Assembly (NCBI GenBank): GCA_027493775.1
Contig: JAOSKE010000004.1
Coordinates: forward strand, 124,001 to 188,000
Direction of reading: 5' to 3'
Length of the DNA: 64,000 nt
Source of the DNA: Kiritimatiellia bacterium
Lineage (GTDB): Bacteria > Verrucomicrobiota > Kiritimatiellia > CAIVKH01
Below the pieces are notes generated by a model that saw only the letters and a program-made list of their open reading frames with translations, was not told where the DNA came from and ran no database searches. Made by a program: the position numbers and the translations under genes. Positions 8,717 to 18,441 of this stretch are shown one piece after another (position 1 is the first letter of the stretch; every line of letters begins with the position of its first letter).

Positions 8717-9412
8717 CTAGCGACGTCGTCCGCCCAAGAGACCGGAGCGCATCAAGAAGTAGAGCAGTTGCAAAACAGCCGTGACCGCGCCCGCAACATA
8801 GGTGAGAAACGCGGCGTTTAGCACCTTTGCAGCGGATGGATATTCCGCGGCCGTCACAACACCCGACTGCACGATGTAGCGTTTGGCCCGCGCGCTGGCG
8901 TCCCATTCAATTGGGAGCGTGATGATGGTGAAGAGCACGGCAGCCGCGAAAAGGATCGCGCCGATTTTGAGTAGCATGAGTGAGTTCACCAAAAGACCGA
9001 TGCCGAAAAGAATTGGGGCGATGTTCTGTCCCATAATGGTCACGGGAAGCAGCGACGTGCGCAGGCCCATCAGCGCATAGCCGCTTGCCTTCTGCATGGC
9101 GTGTCCGGCCTCGTGGCAGGCCACGCCGATCGCGGCGAGTGAGCGACCCTGATAGACATCCGGCGAAAGATTCAAGGTGTTGTTTCGCGGGTCATAGTGA
9201 TCGGATAAAAAGCCTTGAATCGCATTGATCCGCACATCGTCAAGACCGAGCGAGGTCAGCATCTGCTGTGCTGCTTGTGCCCCCGTCATTCCCGAATGCG
9301 CGGCGACGCGGGCGTATTTCGAAAACGTGCTCTTGGTGAGCATTGCCGCGACCATCCCGAGCACAAGACCGGGCAGAGCGAAGAGCCAGTAAATTGGATC
9401 AAACATCAACAT
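8717..9412 (-). CDS. Membrane zinc metallopeptidase, YugP family
   Basis: A 231-residue membrane protein of the neutral zinc metallopeptidase family related to Bacillus YugP. The zinc motif HEAGH is in VACHEAGHAMQKASGY, after the family-typical DHYDPRNNTLNLSP. Hydrophobic segments lie at the N-terminus (YWLFALPGLVLGMVAAML), in the middle (two helices around ILFGIGLLV and ILFAAAVLFTI) and at the C-terminus (FLTYVAGAVTAVLQLLYFLM). The peptidase is thought to be membrane-bound; its substrate is unknown. It lies between argA and the tRNA-His gene, both also on the minus strand, and its job cannot be deduced from them. Confidence 0.9.
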   Translation of the reverse strand: MLMFDPIYWLFALPGLVLGMVAAMLTKSTFSKYARVAAHSGMTGAQAAQQMLTSLGLDDVRINAIQGFLSDHYDPRNNTLNLSPDVYQGRSLAAIGVACHEAGHAMQKASGYALMGLRTSLLPVTIMGQNIAPILFGIGLLVNSLMLLKIGAILFAAAVLFTIITLPIEWDASARAKRYIVQSGVVTAAEYPSAAKVLNAAFLTYVAGAVTAVLQLLYFLMRSGLLGGRRR

Positions 9413-9491
9413 CGTTTTAGAAACCTCGCGCTAAAGTACGATAACTCCATAGACACGCAAGCTTTGTGCGTGTTGAGAAAAATGGGAAAGG

Positions 9492-9568
9492 TGGGGTGAC
9501 CGACGGGATTCGAACCCGCGACATTCAGGGCCACAACCTGACGCTCTGCCAACTGAGCTACGGCCACC
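9492..9568 (-). tRNA. tRNA-His (anticodon GTG)
   Basis: Folds into a full cloverleaf on the minus strand. The 7-bp acceptor stem GTGGCCG/CGGTCAC includes one G-T pair. The D-arm is TAGCTCAGTTGGCAGAGC, the anticodon loop is TTGTGGC with GTG, and the T-arm loop is TTCGAAT. As expected for tRNA-His, an extra G at position -1 faces C73, and the CCA end is encoded. The 77-base span includes G-1 and CCA. Confidence 0.97.
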
Positions 9569-9662
9569 ACCAAGAAGAATCCAAATGTATCTGCTAACCG
9601 GCATTAATCAATTGTTATCTGTGCGCTTTAGGACTTCCGAAGCCTCTCGCGATTTTGGCAGT

Positions 9663-10388
9663 ATGGCGGGGATGTCTGCCACGTACGAAGATACCAGCGT
9701 GATTATCGCCTGCTTCAACGAAGAACAGACGATAGAAAAATGTATTAGAGCGGTCGCTGAAAATGTGCCCGGCGCAGAGATTCTGGTCGCTGTCGGCGGG
9801 GTGGATCGCACACTGATGATCGCGGAAGAAGTATCGAAAGAGCTGTCCAATGTTGTTGCGTTCCGCAACGTCAATGATCGCGGGAAGGGCCACGCCATCA
9901 AGGTTTCCGTTGCCCGCGCAAAGGGCCGGTTCATGGCGCAGTTCGACGCAGACCTCCAATTTTTTGCCGAAGATTTGCCCGCGCTCCTCGCGCCGGTGCG
10001 CGAGGGGTGGGCGGATGTCGTCGCTGGCTCGCGTTTCCTCGATGGGCGGAAGCACGAGGCGTACAAGGCGATTTACTATCGCGATGCGGGAAACAAATTG
10101 CTCGGCGCTTTTGTTTCTGCACTTGCAGGGCAACGTCTGACCGATGTCACCGCCGGGATGAAGGCGTGGACGCGCGAGGCGATTGAGCAAATTGCTTTTC
10201 GTGACGACCGCTATAGCTACGAAGCGGAGCTTCTCGTCCGCGCCGTACGTGAAAAACTGCGCATTCAGGAAGTTCCCGTTGCCTACGCGAGTCGGGCCCA
10301 CGGCAATTCGATGCACCGCAACAACCTCCATCTCGCCAGGGCTGGCTTCGTGATTTTGTGCAAATCATTTGCGGCGCGATTCGATTAA
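9663..10388 (+). CDS. Family-2 glycosyltransferase, polyprenyl-phosphate sugar synthase-like
   Basis: GT-A fold glycosyltransferase of the DPM1/undecaprenyl-phosphate glucosyltransferase type. The N-terminal nucleotide-binding strand is SVIIACFNEEQTIEKC, the metal-binding DxD is in AQFDADLQFF, and a later segment TDVTAGMKAWTREAI resembles the family acceptor loop. There is no C-terminal membrane segment, so it would act as a soluble or peripheral enzyme. ATG 9663 (or 9672, directly preceded by GGCGGGG) is preferred to the frame opening at 9585. It is followed 76 bases later by a polytopic TMTC-like protein. Together these suggest synthesis of a lipid-linked sugar donor and its later use; the sugar is unknown. 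Confidence 0.82.
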   Translation: MAGMSATYEDTSVIIACFNEEQTIEKCIRAVAENVPGAEILVAVGGVDRTLMIAEEVSKELSNVVAFRNVNDRGKGHAIKVSVARAKGRFMAQFDADLQFFAEDLPALLAPVREGWADVVAGSRFLDGRKHEAYKAIYYRDAGNKLLGAFVSALAGQRLTDVTAGMKAWTREAIEQIAFRDDRYSYEAELLVRAVREKLRIQEVPVAYASRAHGNSMHRNNLHLARAGFVILCKSFAARFD

Positions 10389-10463
10389 GTGAAGTCCTAG
10401 AAGCGAGTGTGGGACTTGGAATAGAGTTTTCCCAAACACGATAATTTTCTATGGTTTTTTCGG

Positions 10464-12555
10464 ATGTCCGGAAAACCTCAACAACGCCGTTCAAGGTTTT
10501 GGGAAGTTGCTCTCCCTGCGTTGGCGCTGTTCGGCCTCACGCTCTGGCTGTTTTGGCCGGCGACGGGGTATGAGTTCGTCAATTTGGATGACAACGTCTA
10601 TGTATCGAGCAACCCACACGTTCTAAATGGACTCTCCCTCGCGGGCTTGCGTTGGAGCTTCTCGCCGCACGAGGCGTATTGGATTCCCGTCACATGGCTT
10701 TCCTACATGCTCGATGCCTCTCTGTTTGGCGTGGGGCCGTTTGGTTTTCACTTCACCAATCTGCTTTTGCACGCGCTGAACAGCGTCCTTGTGTTCCTGT
10801 TGTTCCGAACGTGGACCCGGCAGACCGTGCCCGCTCTTCTGATTGCCGCGCTCTTTGCCTGGCACCCGCTCCGCGTGGAAAGTGTCGCATGGATTACCGA
10901 ACGCAAGGATGTGCTCAGCGGTTTTTTCTTCCTTCTGAGCCTCTGGTTCTATGGTCGCCACGCTCAGCAACCTGTCCCGCCGCGCAACATTCCAACGGCC
11001 GCCCTGGTGTGCATGCTTCTCGGTCTGATGACCAAGCCCATGCTCGTGACGTTGCCCTTCGTCCTGCTTCTCCTCGATTTGTGGCCGTTCGAGCGTTGGT
11101 CGCTGAGTGCGCGGCGGAACCGCGAGCGCGGGTGGAGTCTGATCCGCGAAAAAAATCCCCTTCTTCGCGCTGAGCATCATCTTTTCCGCAATCGCCTATG
11201 TGACGCAAAAAGCAGCGAAGGCGATTCATGGCGCGGACGCCATTCCGTGGAGCCAGCGCTGGGCTGATATTTCCAGCGCGTATGTTTTTTACATCCAGAA
11301 GACGCTGTGGCCCAACAAGTTGAGTGTCGTGTATTCATCGCTGGCGCCTTCGTTCGGCTGGGCGGTTTTGTCGGTGATTGCGCTGGCGGCGATCACGGGA
11401 GCGCTCGTGTTTCTTGCGCGCCGCAACCGCGTGCCGCTGGTGGGGTGGCTGTGGTTCATCGGGATGCTGGTGCCCGTGATCGGCTTCGTGCGCGTGGGTA
11501 CGGTGCATGTGGCGGACCGCTTCACGTATTTGCCGTCCATCGGCCTTTTCGTCGGACTCGCTTGGGGCGTGGCCACGATGGTCTCCTCGCGCGTTTGGCT
11601 GCGCCGTATGACGAGCGCCGTTGCCCTGCTTCTTCTCGTCGGCTGCGCATGGCACACGCGGGCGGCCCTTCCGACGTGGCGGAATTCGGGCGCGTTGTTT
11701 GAAAATGCGATGCGCCATGCGCCCGACAGCGCGCTTGTGAATGGGAACTACGGACTCTATTTGATGAATCACGGACGGGTTGAGGAGTCGCTTACCTATT
11801 TTGCCCGATCCGCCGAATTGAATCCCCAAAGCGGCGAGGCGTTTGCGTCGTATGCGGATGCGCTCTTGCGGTTGGGACGAAGCGAGGAAGCCATCGGCTG
11901 GATTGAGACGGCCTTGAGCAAAGAGGATAGCGATCCGATTCCGCTCACGAGTTTGCTGGCCTTCGCGCAGCTCGACATCCATCGGCCCGATCTGGCCGTG
12001 CCGTTATTTCGGAAGGCGCTCGCGGCGCAACCGAGCAACCTCGGGTGGCGGATTGAACTGATTCGCGCGTTGTATGAAGTCGGCGATGATGCGCAAGCCC
12101 GAGACGAGATTCAGAGATTGCAGCGAGCGGGCTTCACGGCCATTCGTTCGTTCGATGACTTGATTCCGCAGTACGCACAGTGGTGGCGAGCCGGCGAGCG
12201 ATTTCATGCCTGGCGCTTCTTTCTCTACAACGCGGAGCGACTTCCCAACCATATCGCATTGCGTGAAGCCGCCGCCTGGCTCCTTTCCGTGGACCCGACG
12301 CCGCCCGCGCCCGCGTCCGAAGCCGTCCGTTTGGCGCGAGAGGCCATCGCGCTTTCTACCGGCCCACAACCCAATCTCCTCGCCACCCTCGGCGCCGCCC
12401 ACGCAGCGGACGGACAATTCGACCAAGCCCAGCGCGCCGTCCGACAAGCCATCGGCTTGATTCCTGTCGGCCAACGCCCAGACATTGTCGCCCAGCTCAA
12501 CCGCCAGTGGGAAGAATACCGCCACAACCGCCCCTGGCGGGAGGATGCTCCCTAG
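10464..12555 (+). CDS. Polytopic GT-C-like protein with TPR tail, TMTC-like (one frameshift)
   Basis: About 696 residues after correction. The N-terminal half is polytopic and starts with FWEVALPALALFGLTLWLFWPATG, then NLDDNVYV, the acidic first-loop motif of GT-C glycosyltransferases. HPLRVESVAWITERKDVLS follows; this phrase recurs in TMTC-like proteins and in the gene at 15.4-17.8 kb. The C-terminal third has TPR-like helices (SALVNGNYGLYLMNHGRVEE, ESLTYFARSAELNPQSGEAF). The frame breaks in the A7 run at 11149-11155; removing one A gives REKIPFFALSIIF and joins both halves. Eukaryotic TMTC proteins O-mannosylate extracellular proteins. Here a sugar-transferring role at the membrane is inference. 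Confidence 0.78.
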
Positions 12556-12805
12556 GGTTCCGGCAATGACGCGCTCGTCCACCTATTCGAGGCGCACGAG
12601 CGACGGCAAAGACATTCCATTTGAGGCCAGTTTTAATGAAACAGTTCCGATTTAAGGAATGGCCGGGCGTTTTGTGGGGCATTTGCAGAAAAGCGCCCAT
12701 TTTCGAGGGCCTAATGGCCTTAAAAAAACTAAAAAAGGACTTTACATACACAGTCTAAAAGTGCATATTTCAAACCGTAGTGAATAGATACATGGAGGGA
12801 TCGAG
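12556..12805. other. Intergenic region before the PEP-CTERM gene
   Basis: No gene seen in these 250 bases. A GGCC-TAAT-GGCC hairpin followed by TTAAAAAAACT (about 12706-12730) and an AT-rich stretch with TTTACA (about 12741-12746) lie upstream of the PEP-CTERM start. They are compatible with a terminator/promoter pair, but the -10 element is not convincing. Confidence 0.35.
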
Positions 12806-13459
12806 ATGAAAATGTTTAAGGTATTAGCTATTACGAGTGTCATTGCACTCGGCGTAACTGCTGCACGAGCGGATCTGTTGGTGGCGTGGGAATTCGCCGG
12901 GATTAGCGGAGTCACTGCGGGATCCATCACGTCCACTGTGGCACATGCGGATATGGCTGCGACATCCGACATGGAAATATCGCGAGGGTCGGGACTGACG
13001 CCTAGTTCAAATACTGGTGGCTATGCGGCGAACAATTGGTCGCAGGCGGGCTTAGACCTCGACGATTATTTTGAATTCAATGTGAAGGCTGGCGTCGGAT
13101 TTGTTTTCGACGTGGATACAGTTGTATGCAATCTCCGCCGCAGCGGAACGGGTCCTGTTAATTTTGAACTGCGCAGCAGTTTGGATGGCTATGCAAGCGC
13201 ACTTGATTCGTTTACCGCCAGCGCGAATGGGTTATATACGAACTCATTGAGCAGCATAAGCGGCCAGTCCGACGTCACCTTTCGTCTGTACGGCTCGGGC
13301 GCAGGTGCCGCTACTGGCTCCATGAATTTGGGTGGTGCTAGCAATGACTTAATTATCAATGGATCGGTAAGTGTCGTGCCAGAGCCCACTACGCTGGCGG
13401 GCCTTTCGCTCGGATTTCTGGCTGTGTACGGGTTCCGTCGCCGCAAGGTTCGTAGCTGA
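12806..13459 (+). CDS. PEP-CTERM sorting-signal surface protein
   Basis: A 217-residue secreted protein. It starts with a signal peptide (KMFKVLAITSVIALGVTAARA, cut likely after ARA). The body is rich in Ser, Thr, Gly and Ala, with beta-strand patterning. It ends with the tripartite PEP-CTERM signal: VPEPTTLAG, a hydrophobic span (LSLGFLAVYGF) and the basic tail RRRKVRS. Such tails are recognised by exosortase, which processes the protein for release or attachment to exopolysaccharide. No exosortase gene is in the window. A GGAGGGATCGAG ribosome-binding region precedes ATG 12806, and a strong terminator follows. The function of the body is unknown. Confidence 0.9.
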   Translation: MKMFKVLAITSVIALGVTAARADLLVAWEFAGISGVTAGSITSTVAHADMAATSDMEISRGSGLTPSSNTGGYAANNWSQAGLDLDDYFEFNVKAGVGFVFDVDTVVCNLRRSGTGPVNFELRSSLDGYASALDSFTASANGLYTNSLSSISGQSDVTFRLYGSGAGAATGSMNLGGASNDLIINGSVSVVPEPTTLAGLSLGFLAVYGFRRRKVRS

Positions 13460-13482
13460 TAGATTCTCAATTAGAGATGGCG

Positions 13483-13515
13483 AAGGGCGACGCACAAGCG
13501 TCGCCCTTCTGTTTT
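13483..13515 (+). terminator. Strong intrinsic terminator after the PEP-CTERM gene
   Basis: Perfect 11-bp stem AAGGGCGACGC (13483-13493) and GCGTCGCCCTT (13498-13508) around loop ACAA, followed by CTGTTTTCT. It isolates the PEP-CTERM gene as a single-gene unit and shows that the following gene starts at ATG 13528, not at the upstream in-frame codon at 13477. Confidence 0.9.
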
Positions 13516-13527
13516 CTATCTGCTGGC

Positions 13528-15435
13528 ATGAAGCGCTGCGCCATTCTTGGATTCATCTTGCTCGTTTGCGCCCTGCTGTTGGGGCTGGTGGGGTGGAGGG
13601 ATTACCATACATGGTTTGCGCCCGCTCGAACCGCAAGCTTCTCGTTTCATCCGACTCCAAACACAGCGCTTGAGCCGCTTCCATTTCTGCCTCTCGAAGG
13701 CGATAGTTTCTACTGGCTTGCGCTGGCCGATGTCGCTGCAACGGGCGGGTTGACGCGAACGCATTGGACCTTTGTCGATAATCCTCCCGAAGGGCGCGCG
13801 GTGTATTGGGCATCACTGTTGCCGTGGACGATTGCTGCGGTTACTCATTTCGTGTCAGCCATTCTGCCGATGGACAACGTGCGTGAGTTCTCGGCGTTTC
13901 TCGTTCCGCTAGTACTTTGGTTCGCTCTGCTTGCGTTAAGTTTGCCGTTTTTTCTCCGTATTTCAGGCGTTGCCGGCGTTGTTGCAGGTTTGTCGGGATT
14001 ATTGTTCTTGCCCGGTTTGCAGCGCGACTTTGGCGCACTGCGACTCGATCATCACGGAATCAGCGACGGCGCGATCCTGCTTTGTATCGCAGCGTTGGCC
14101 GCTGCAATGGCAGGTGCAAAACTGCGGCGTGTCGTTCTTGTGTCGGCGTTGGCAGGTGCCTGTGCGCTTTGGATTCAGGCACCGGTGTCGGCCCTTGTGA
14201 TCAATGCGGCAGGCCTTGCAGCGGCCTTCTATATCTGGGCGATCTATGACCGGCGCCGTGGTGCACCGGCTATTGATGCGGCGACCTGGCAGTTGTGGGG
14301 CCGAGTGGGCGGAGCGATCACGCTGGTTTTGTATGTACTCGAATACGCGCCACATCACCTCGGCATGCGCCTGGAGGTTAATCATCCTGTTTATGCCATC
14401 AACTGGTGGGCGCTGGGCGAGGGACTGGCTTGGTTGACCAAGAGAGAAAGCTCTGATGCGCGGCCCCCACGATTGCTCGGAATTTTCTCGCTGTTGGGTT
14501 TTGCGCTGCTTCCTGCATTGCTCGTCTTTGGTCCTGTCGAGTGGTTCCTGTTTCGCGACGCCTTTCTCGTGCGCGTGCACGGTGTGATTGCGGAATTTGT
14601 TCCGATGCGAGTGCTATTTGCGGCATCCTGGCTGGGCCTGTTGTCCGCCTTGGGGCCGGGACTTCTGGCCATTCCTGTTGCCGTGATTTTTATTGTTCGC
14701 GCACGAGTCTCAGAGCGCCAACTGCTTGCCCTCGTCCTCACGCTCGCCTCTGCAGTGATTGCGGTTTCACTTGCCTGGCAGCACAATCGGTTTATCGGGC
14801 TGGCCAATGCGATGCTGTCGTTGCTTCTGGTCGTCGTGTTGGCCCATGTTCCTGTAGGCGCTCGCCGTAATGGTGCGGCATCGCTGGCTCTGATTCTTGC
14901 GCTGATTCCAGCCGCGACCCTGTTTATCAATTTGGGACATTTGGCGGCAACAGGACAACCGAGACCCGGCTTTGTGGCGCGCGTTCAGCAGCGGGATCTT
15001 GCGTTGCGGCTCGCGCAACTCGTGCCGCCTGATGAACGCACCGCAGTGACCGGGTTTGACGAGGCGCCCGTTCTGAGCGCCATGGCGGAATTTCATACCA
15101 CCGGCTCACTGTATTGGGAAAACCGCGAAGGGCTGCGCAAAACGGTGCTGTTCTTTACCGCTGAAGATGATGTCGCGGCGCACGACATCTTGCTGAAAAA
15201 TGGGATACGCTGCGTGGTGCTTGATGCGTCTCCGCAGATTCTAGAAAAGCTGTATTATTGTCGCCATGGCGAGGTCTCAAAACACGGCATAGAAAAGACC
15301 ATGGCTTTTCGCCTTGCGACCGGCCAACAAGTGCCGCATTGGCTTGAGCCACTTCCGCTCGACCTTGTGCCGGTTCGTGACGCCGGGCACTTTGTTGCCT
15401 ATCGGGTCGTTGCAGATGCTGCGTCTTCGCGATAA
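13528..15435 (+). CDS. Polytopic membrane protein, GT-C / STT3-like
   Basis: A 635-residue membrane protein with roughly a dozen hydrophobic helices and a soluble C-terminal part of about 150 residues. Helix 1 is ILGFILLVCALLLGLVG. A large first loop carries LEGDSFYWLALADVA, an acidic site where GT-C enzymes such as STT3 bind metal. Later, ALRLDHHGISDGA recalls the DHH motif of STT3/PglB oligosaccharyltransferases. These two short matches are weak evidence; I do not recognise the family confidently. ATG 13528 is chosen because the terminator stem occupies the bases before it. The last 37 bases overlap the convergent TMTC-like gene. A glycan-transferring role would fit its neighbours but is inference. 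Confidence 0.6.
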   Translation: MKRCAILGFILLVCALLLGLVGWRDYHTWFAPARTASFSFHPTPNTALEPLPFLPLEGDSFYWLALADVAATGGLTRTHWTFVDNPPEGRAVYWASLLPWTIAAVTHFVSAILPMDNVREFSAFLVPLVLWFALLALSLPFFLRISGVAGVVAGLSGLLFLPGLQRDFGALRLDHHGISDGAILLCIAALAAAMAGAKLRRVVLVSALAGACALWIQAPVSALVINAAGLAAAFYIWAIYDRRRGAPAIDAATWQLWGRVGGAITLVLYVLEYAPHHLGMRLEVNHPVYAINWWALGEGLAWLTKRESSDARPPRLLGIFSLLGFALLPALLVFGPVEWFLFRDAFLVRVHGVIAEFVPMRVLFAASWLGLLSALGPGLLAIPVAVIFIVRARVSERQLLALVLTLASAVIAVSLAWQHNRFIGLANAMLSLLLVVVLAHVPVGARRNGAASLALILALIPAATLFINLGHLAATGQPRPGFVARVQQRDLALRLAQLVPPDERTAVTGFDEAPVLSAMAEFHTTGSLYWENREGLRKTVLFFTAEDDVAAHDILLKNGIRCVVLDASPQILEKLYYCRHGEVSKHGIEKTMAFRLATGQQVPHWLEPLPLDLVPVRDAGHFVAYRVVADAASSR

Positions 15436-17765
15436 GGTTTGCCTGCGGCATAAAGGGCGCGCCGCGCCTCCATATCCGCCACACGCGAGGCCGCTCCGGA
15501 AGTTTCGCGCAGAAGTGTCAGTGCTTCGTCGCTGAGTGCGACCGCTTGTGTAAAATTCCCTCGAGCGGCATGTACGGCAGCCAGTGTGCTTAGAATACTT
15601 GCGTCGCGGCGCTCGGAGCGCGTCACGGCCCGATTCGCTTCATCTTCCGCTTTGAGCAATGCTGTGTCGTCGAATCCTTCGTGAGTCGCCACCAACCATG
15701 CCGCACTGTTGAGCGCCGGCACGAAGTTTTCGTCTTGCTTCAACGCGGAGTCAAAAAGCTCCAAAGCTTTCACAAGCTGGCCTTGCGCCGCCTGTGCTAC
15801 GCCCAGCGCATACAACAAGGTGATTGAATCGGGTCGCGATTCCCGTGCGCGCTCGAATAGCCGGACGGCTTCAGCATATTCTTTCTGCTGCATGCTCCAT
15901 GTGCCGTAATCAACGAGCAAAAGCACGGAGGTGGGATCAAGCTTTTCAGCGTGGGCAAATGCTTCCGTTGCTTGCGCGGCCCGGCCCAGACGTTGGAGTG
16001 CAAGTGCACGGTTGTGGTGAGCGACAGCGATTTGTGGATCGAGCGCCACAGCTTGGTCGCTTGCCTTGAGCGAATCAGCGAAACGATTCAGTTGCAACAA
16101 AACGTGGGCGATGTTGTTAAGTGTCACCGCGTTGTGGGGCTCAATCTGCAAGGCTCGCTGATAGAGCGCCAGCGCTTCCTCCCGCTTGCCTCGCCGCGAA
16201 TAGGCTTTGGCTAGATTGCTCAGCGCTTCCGGATAAGCGGGTCGCAATTGAAGTGCCCGACGATACGCTGCTTCCGCATCGGAAAGCATGCCTCTGTCTG
16301 CCAGGACATTTCCCAAGTTATACCAAGCGGTGGGAAAATCTTCCCGACTGGCCAACGCCTTGCGATGCCATGCTTCAGCTTTTGCCGAATTTCCGAGATC
16401 GCCCTGCCAGTTCCCAAGATTGGTCAATACTTCCGGCGCGTCGGGTTTAATCCGATAAGCCTCTTGATAATGTGTGACGGCCTCTTCCATGTCCTTGCGT
16501 TGATATAAGAGCAAACCGAGATTGTTGTGGGCCATCCAAGCTGTGGGGTTTTGTGCGATGGTTGCCCTCCACAACGTTTCGGGGTCATGGAAAACACGTG
16601 CGTGCTGCCAAGTTAGCGTTGCCAACATTGCACTCAACGCCATTAAACCTACGTTCCGCAAAAAGACCGGACGAATCCATGTTCCCCATTGAGCGGCGAA
16701 TGCACCGACAAGTGCAAACGGCCCGATAGTTGCAAGGTATGCGTAGTGATCCGCCACGAAAGTATAGCGCATGGGATAAATGTTGATGAAGCCCAAGGCG
16801 GGGAAAAGTGTGCCTGCGAAAAACAACACGGCGGTCAGTGTTCCGCAGCCCCATGTGCTGCGGCGGCGCCACAAAAGAACAAAGACCGCAATCAAACCGA
16901 GTGGCGCAGTCCACGCGAGCAGATTGCCTGGCATCGGCAGGGTGCGCGGATAGATAAAACACAAGCCGATCGGCGCAATCAGTTTCGCGGCGTAAAACCA
17001 CAGGGCTTTACTCGCAATCAGCAGCCGCTGAAGGAATGAAAAATCCCAATCTGCACCGACAGCTAGAACAACATGGTGCTCCATTTTCACCGTAATCATC
17101 GCGGCGACCGCGCCGAGGGCAAACAACGGCAGAAGTGGCAGCACATCGCTCGATCGTAAGCGCCGGGCATGCCACCACTGGACTAGCAGCAATGCAGCAG
17201 GAAGGCTGCATGTGACCGTTTTGCTCAAGAGCGCAAGCGCAAATAGCGCCATTGTAAGTCCATACCAGCGCCAGTTGAGTCGACCGTGTGCCGCCATCCC
17301 GAGCGGCTTCGAGCGAAAGTAAGCAAGAGCAGCAAGAAGATAAAAAAACGCGGAAAGTGTATTTTTTCGTTCAGTGATCCACGCCACCGATTCGACATGA
17401 ATTGGATGAAGGCCAAACAATAATGCGGCTATCCACGCGCCGCTGATGCCCAGGCCAGCAAGCAGCCGCCAAACCAGAAATGCGTTGGCAACATGAAGCA
17501 GGACATTCACGACATGGTAGCCGACGGGGTTCAAGCCCCAAGCCGAATGTTCAATCCAGAAGCTTGTGAAAGTGACCGGATAATACTGCGGCGTCGCGCC
17601 GGGAACGGTCCAAATTTGCTTCAACCCTGAAAGATTATTCAGCGTGGCATTGTGAGTGACATAATCATCGTCATCCCAGATAAACCCGGCCTTAAACACT
17701 GGGCCGTAAGCCAAGACGACTGTCGTCGCCAAGATTGCTGCCTTCCAGAATAGAATGCGTTTCAT
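15399..17765 (-). CDS. TMTC-like membrane protein with long TPR array
   Basis: About 788 residues. The N-terminal half (1-390) is polytopic: AILATTVVLAYGPVFKAGF, then the acidic first loop WDDDDYVTHN, then HPIHVESVAWITERKNTLS, nearly the same phrase as in the 10.5 kb gene. The C-terminal half is a run of about nine TPR units (for example AWMAHNNLGLLLYQRKD, YRIKPDAPEVLTNLGNW, ALQIEPHNAVTLNNIAHVL). This architecture matches TMTC proteins and related bacterial O-glycosyltransferase candidates, with the TPRs probably periplasmic and substrate-binding. ATG 17765 follows GGGGGTGAG at good spacing and is preferred to GTG 17774. The frame is intact, unlike its paralogue. Confidence 0.82.
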   Translation of the reverse strand: MKRILFWKAAILATTVVLAYGPVFKAGFIWDDDDYVTHNATLNNLSGLKQIWTVPGATPQYYPVTFTSFWIEHSAWGLNPVGYHVVNVLLHVANAFLVWRLLAGLGISGAWIAALLFGLHPIHVESVAWITERKNTLSAFFYLLAALAYFRSKPLGMAAHGRLNWRWYGLTMALFALALLSKTVTCSLPAALLLVQWWHARRLRSSDVLPLLPLFALGAVAAMITVKMEHHVVLAVGADWDFSFLQRLLIASKALWFYAAKLIAPIGLCFIYPRTLPMPGNLLAWTAPLGLIAVFVLLWRRRSTWGCGTLTAVLFFAGTLFPALGFINIYPMRYTFVADHYAYLATIGPFALVGAFAAQWGTWIRPVFLRNVGLMALSAMLATLTWQHARVFHDPETLWRATIAQNPTAWMAHNNLGLLLYQRKDMEEAVTHYQEAYRIKPDAPEVLTNLGNWQGDLGNSAKAEAWHRKALASREDFPTAWYNLGNVLADRGMLSDAEAAYRRALQLRPAYPEALSNLAKAYSRRGKREEALALYQRALQIEPHNAVTLNNIAHVLLQLNRFADSLKASDQAVALDPQIAVAHHNRALALQRLGRAAQATEAFAHAEKLDPTSVLLLVDYGTWSMQQKEYAEAVRLFERARESRPDSITLLYALGVAQAAQGQLVKALELFDSALKQDENFVPALNSAAWLVATHEGFDDTALLKAEDEANRAVTRSERRDASILSTLAAVHAARGNFTQAVALSDEALTLLRETSGAASRVADMEARRALYAAGKPYREDAASATTR

Positions 17766-17821
17766 TTTACTCACCCCCGCCTGCGCGTAAGAAGATGATC
17801 ATTGTTTTTCGTTCGCACGAA

Positions 17822-18235
17822 TCAGTCATCGCCCACTTTCCCTCGCAAGGCCTTGATGCCGGAGCGGTGGCGTTTATCGGCGACCATTCTTAATTTTTGC
17901 CGGCGTGATTTTTGTCGTTTTTGGCGTCGAATTTTTTCGCGTGCCTGTTGTCGCGCACTGGCCATGCCGTTGTTCTTTTCTTCGAGGCGATCACACAGCT
18001 CGCGGCGCGCGAAGAAGCGGTTCATGGCTTGGGAGCGTTCGCGCTGGCATTTGATTTCGATGCCGGATGGTTTGTGGAGGAGATAGACGCAGGAGGAGGT
18101 CTTGTTGGCCTTTTGTCCGCCGGGTCCGGAGCCGCGCACGAAGCGTTCGACGAGGTCGGCCTCGCGAATGCCGAGCGCGGACATGCGCTGGGCAAGTTGC
18201 TCGACCTTCGGTTGGCTGACGGGCGAGGGGCTCAT
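17822..18235 (-). CDS. Peptide chain release factor-like protein with GGQ motif
   Basis: A 137-residue protein corresponding to the catalytic domain of class I release factors without the codon-recognition domains. The peptidyl-tRNA hydrolysis motif is in RGSGPGGQKANKT, followed by the usual basic C-terminal tail (SARQQAREKIRRQKRQKSRRQK), which in ArfB enters the ribosome mRNA channel. Such proteins rescue ribosomes stalled without a stop codon. It is closer to the generic peptide chain release factor-like family than to any one named member, so no gene symbol is given. It stands alone, convergent with nothing close, and its upstream region holds two palindromes and the repeat cluster. Confidence 0.88.
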   Translation of the reverse strand: MSPSPVSQPKVEQLAQRMSALGIREADLVERFVRGSGPGGQKANKTSSCVYLLHKPSGIEIKCQRERSQAMNRFFARRELCDRLEEKNNGMASARQQAREKIRRQKRQKSRRQKLRMVADKRHRSGIKALRGKVGDD

Positions 18236-18441
18236 GGGTGAGAGTGTAGCAGGTGACGTGGAAAAGGCGGCACGATTTTCTTGAGAAGGGAACCGCGAAT
18301 GAACGCGGGGCGCGAGCGGGTCGAGATGCCGCGCGTTGCTTCTTCATCTTGAAAAATCGCGACCGCTGCGCCATCGCACCGGCGTCAAAGCCAAACGCGG
18401 CTGCGTGCGGGGCGAGGAATAAAGTTGGCGACCCGCAAAAT

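Noticed and set aside
13477-13527. Upstream start of the 13.5 kb membrane protein
   Set aside because: These bases form the terminator of the PEP-CTERM gene; ATG 13528 opens the first membrane helix.
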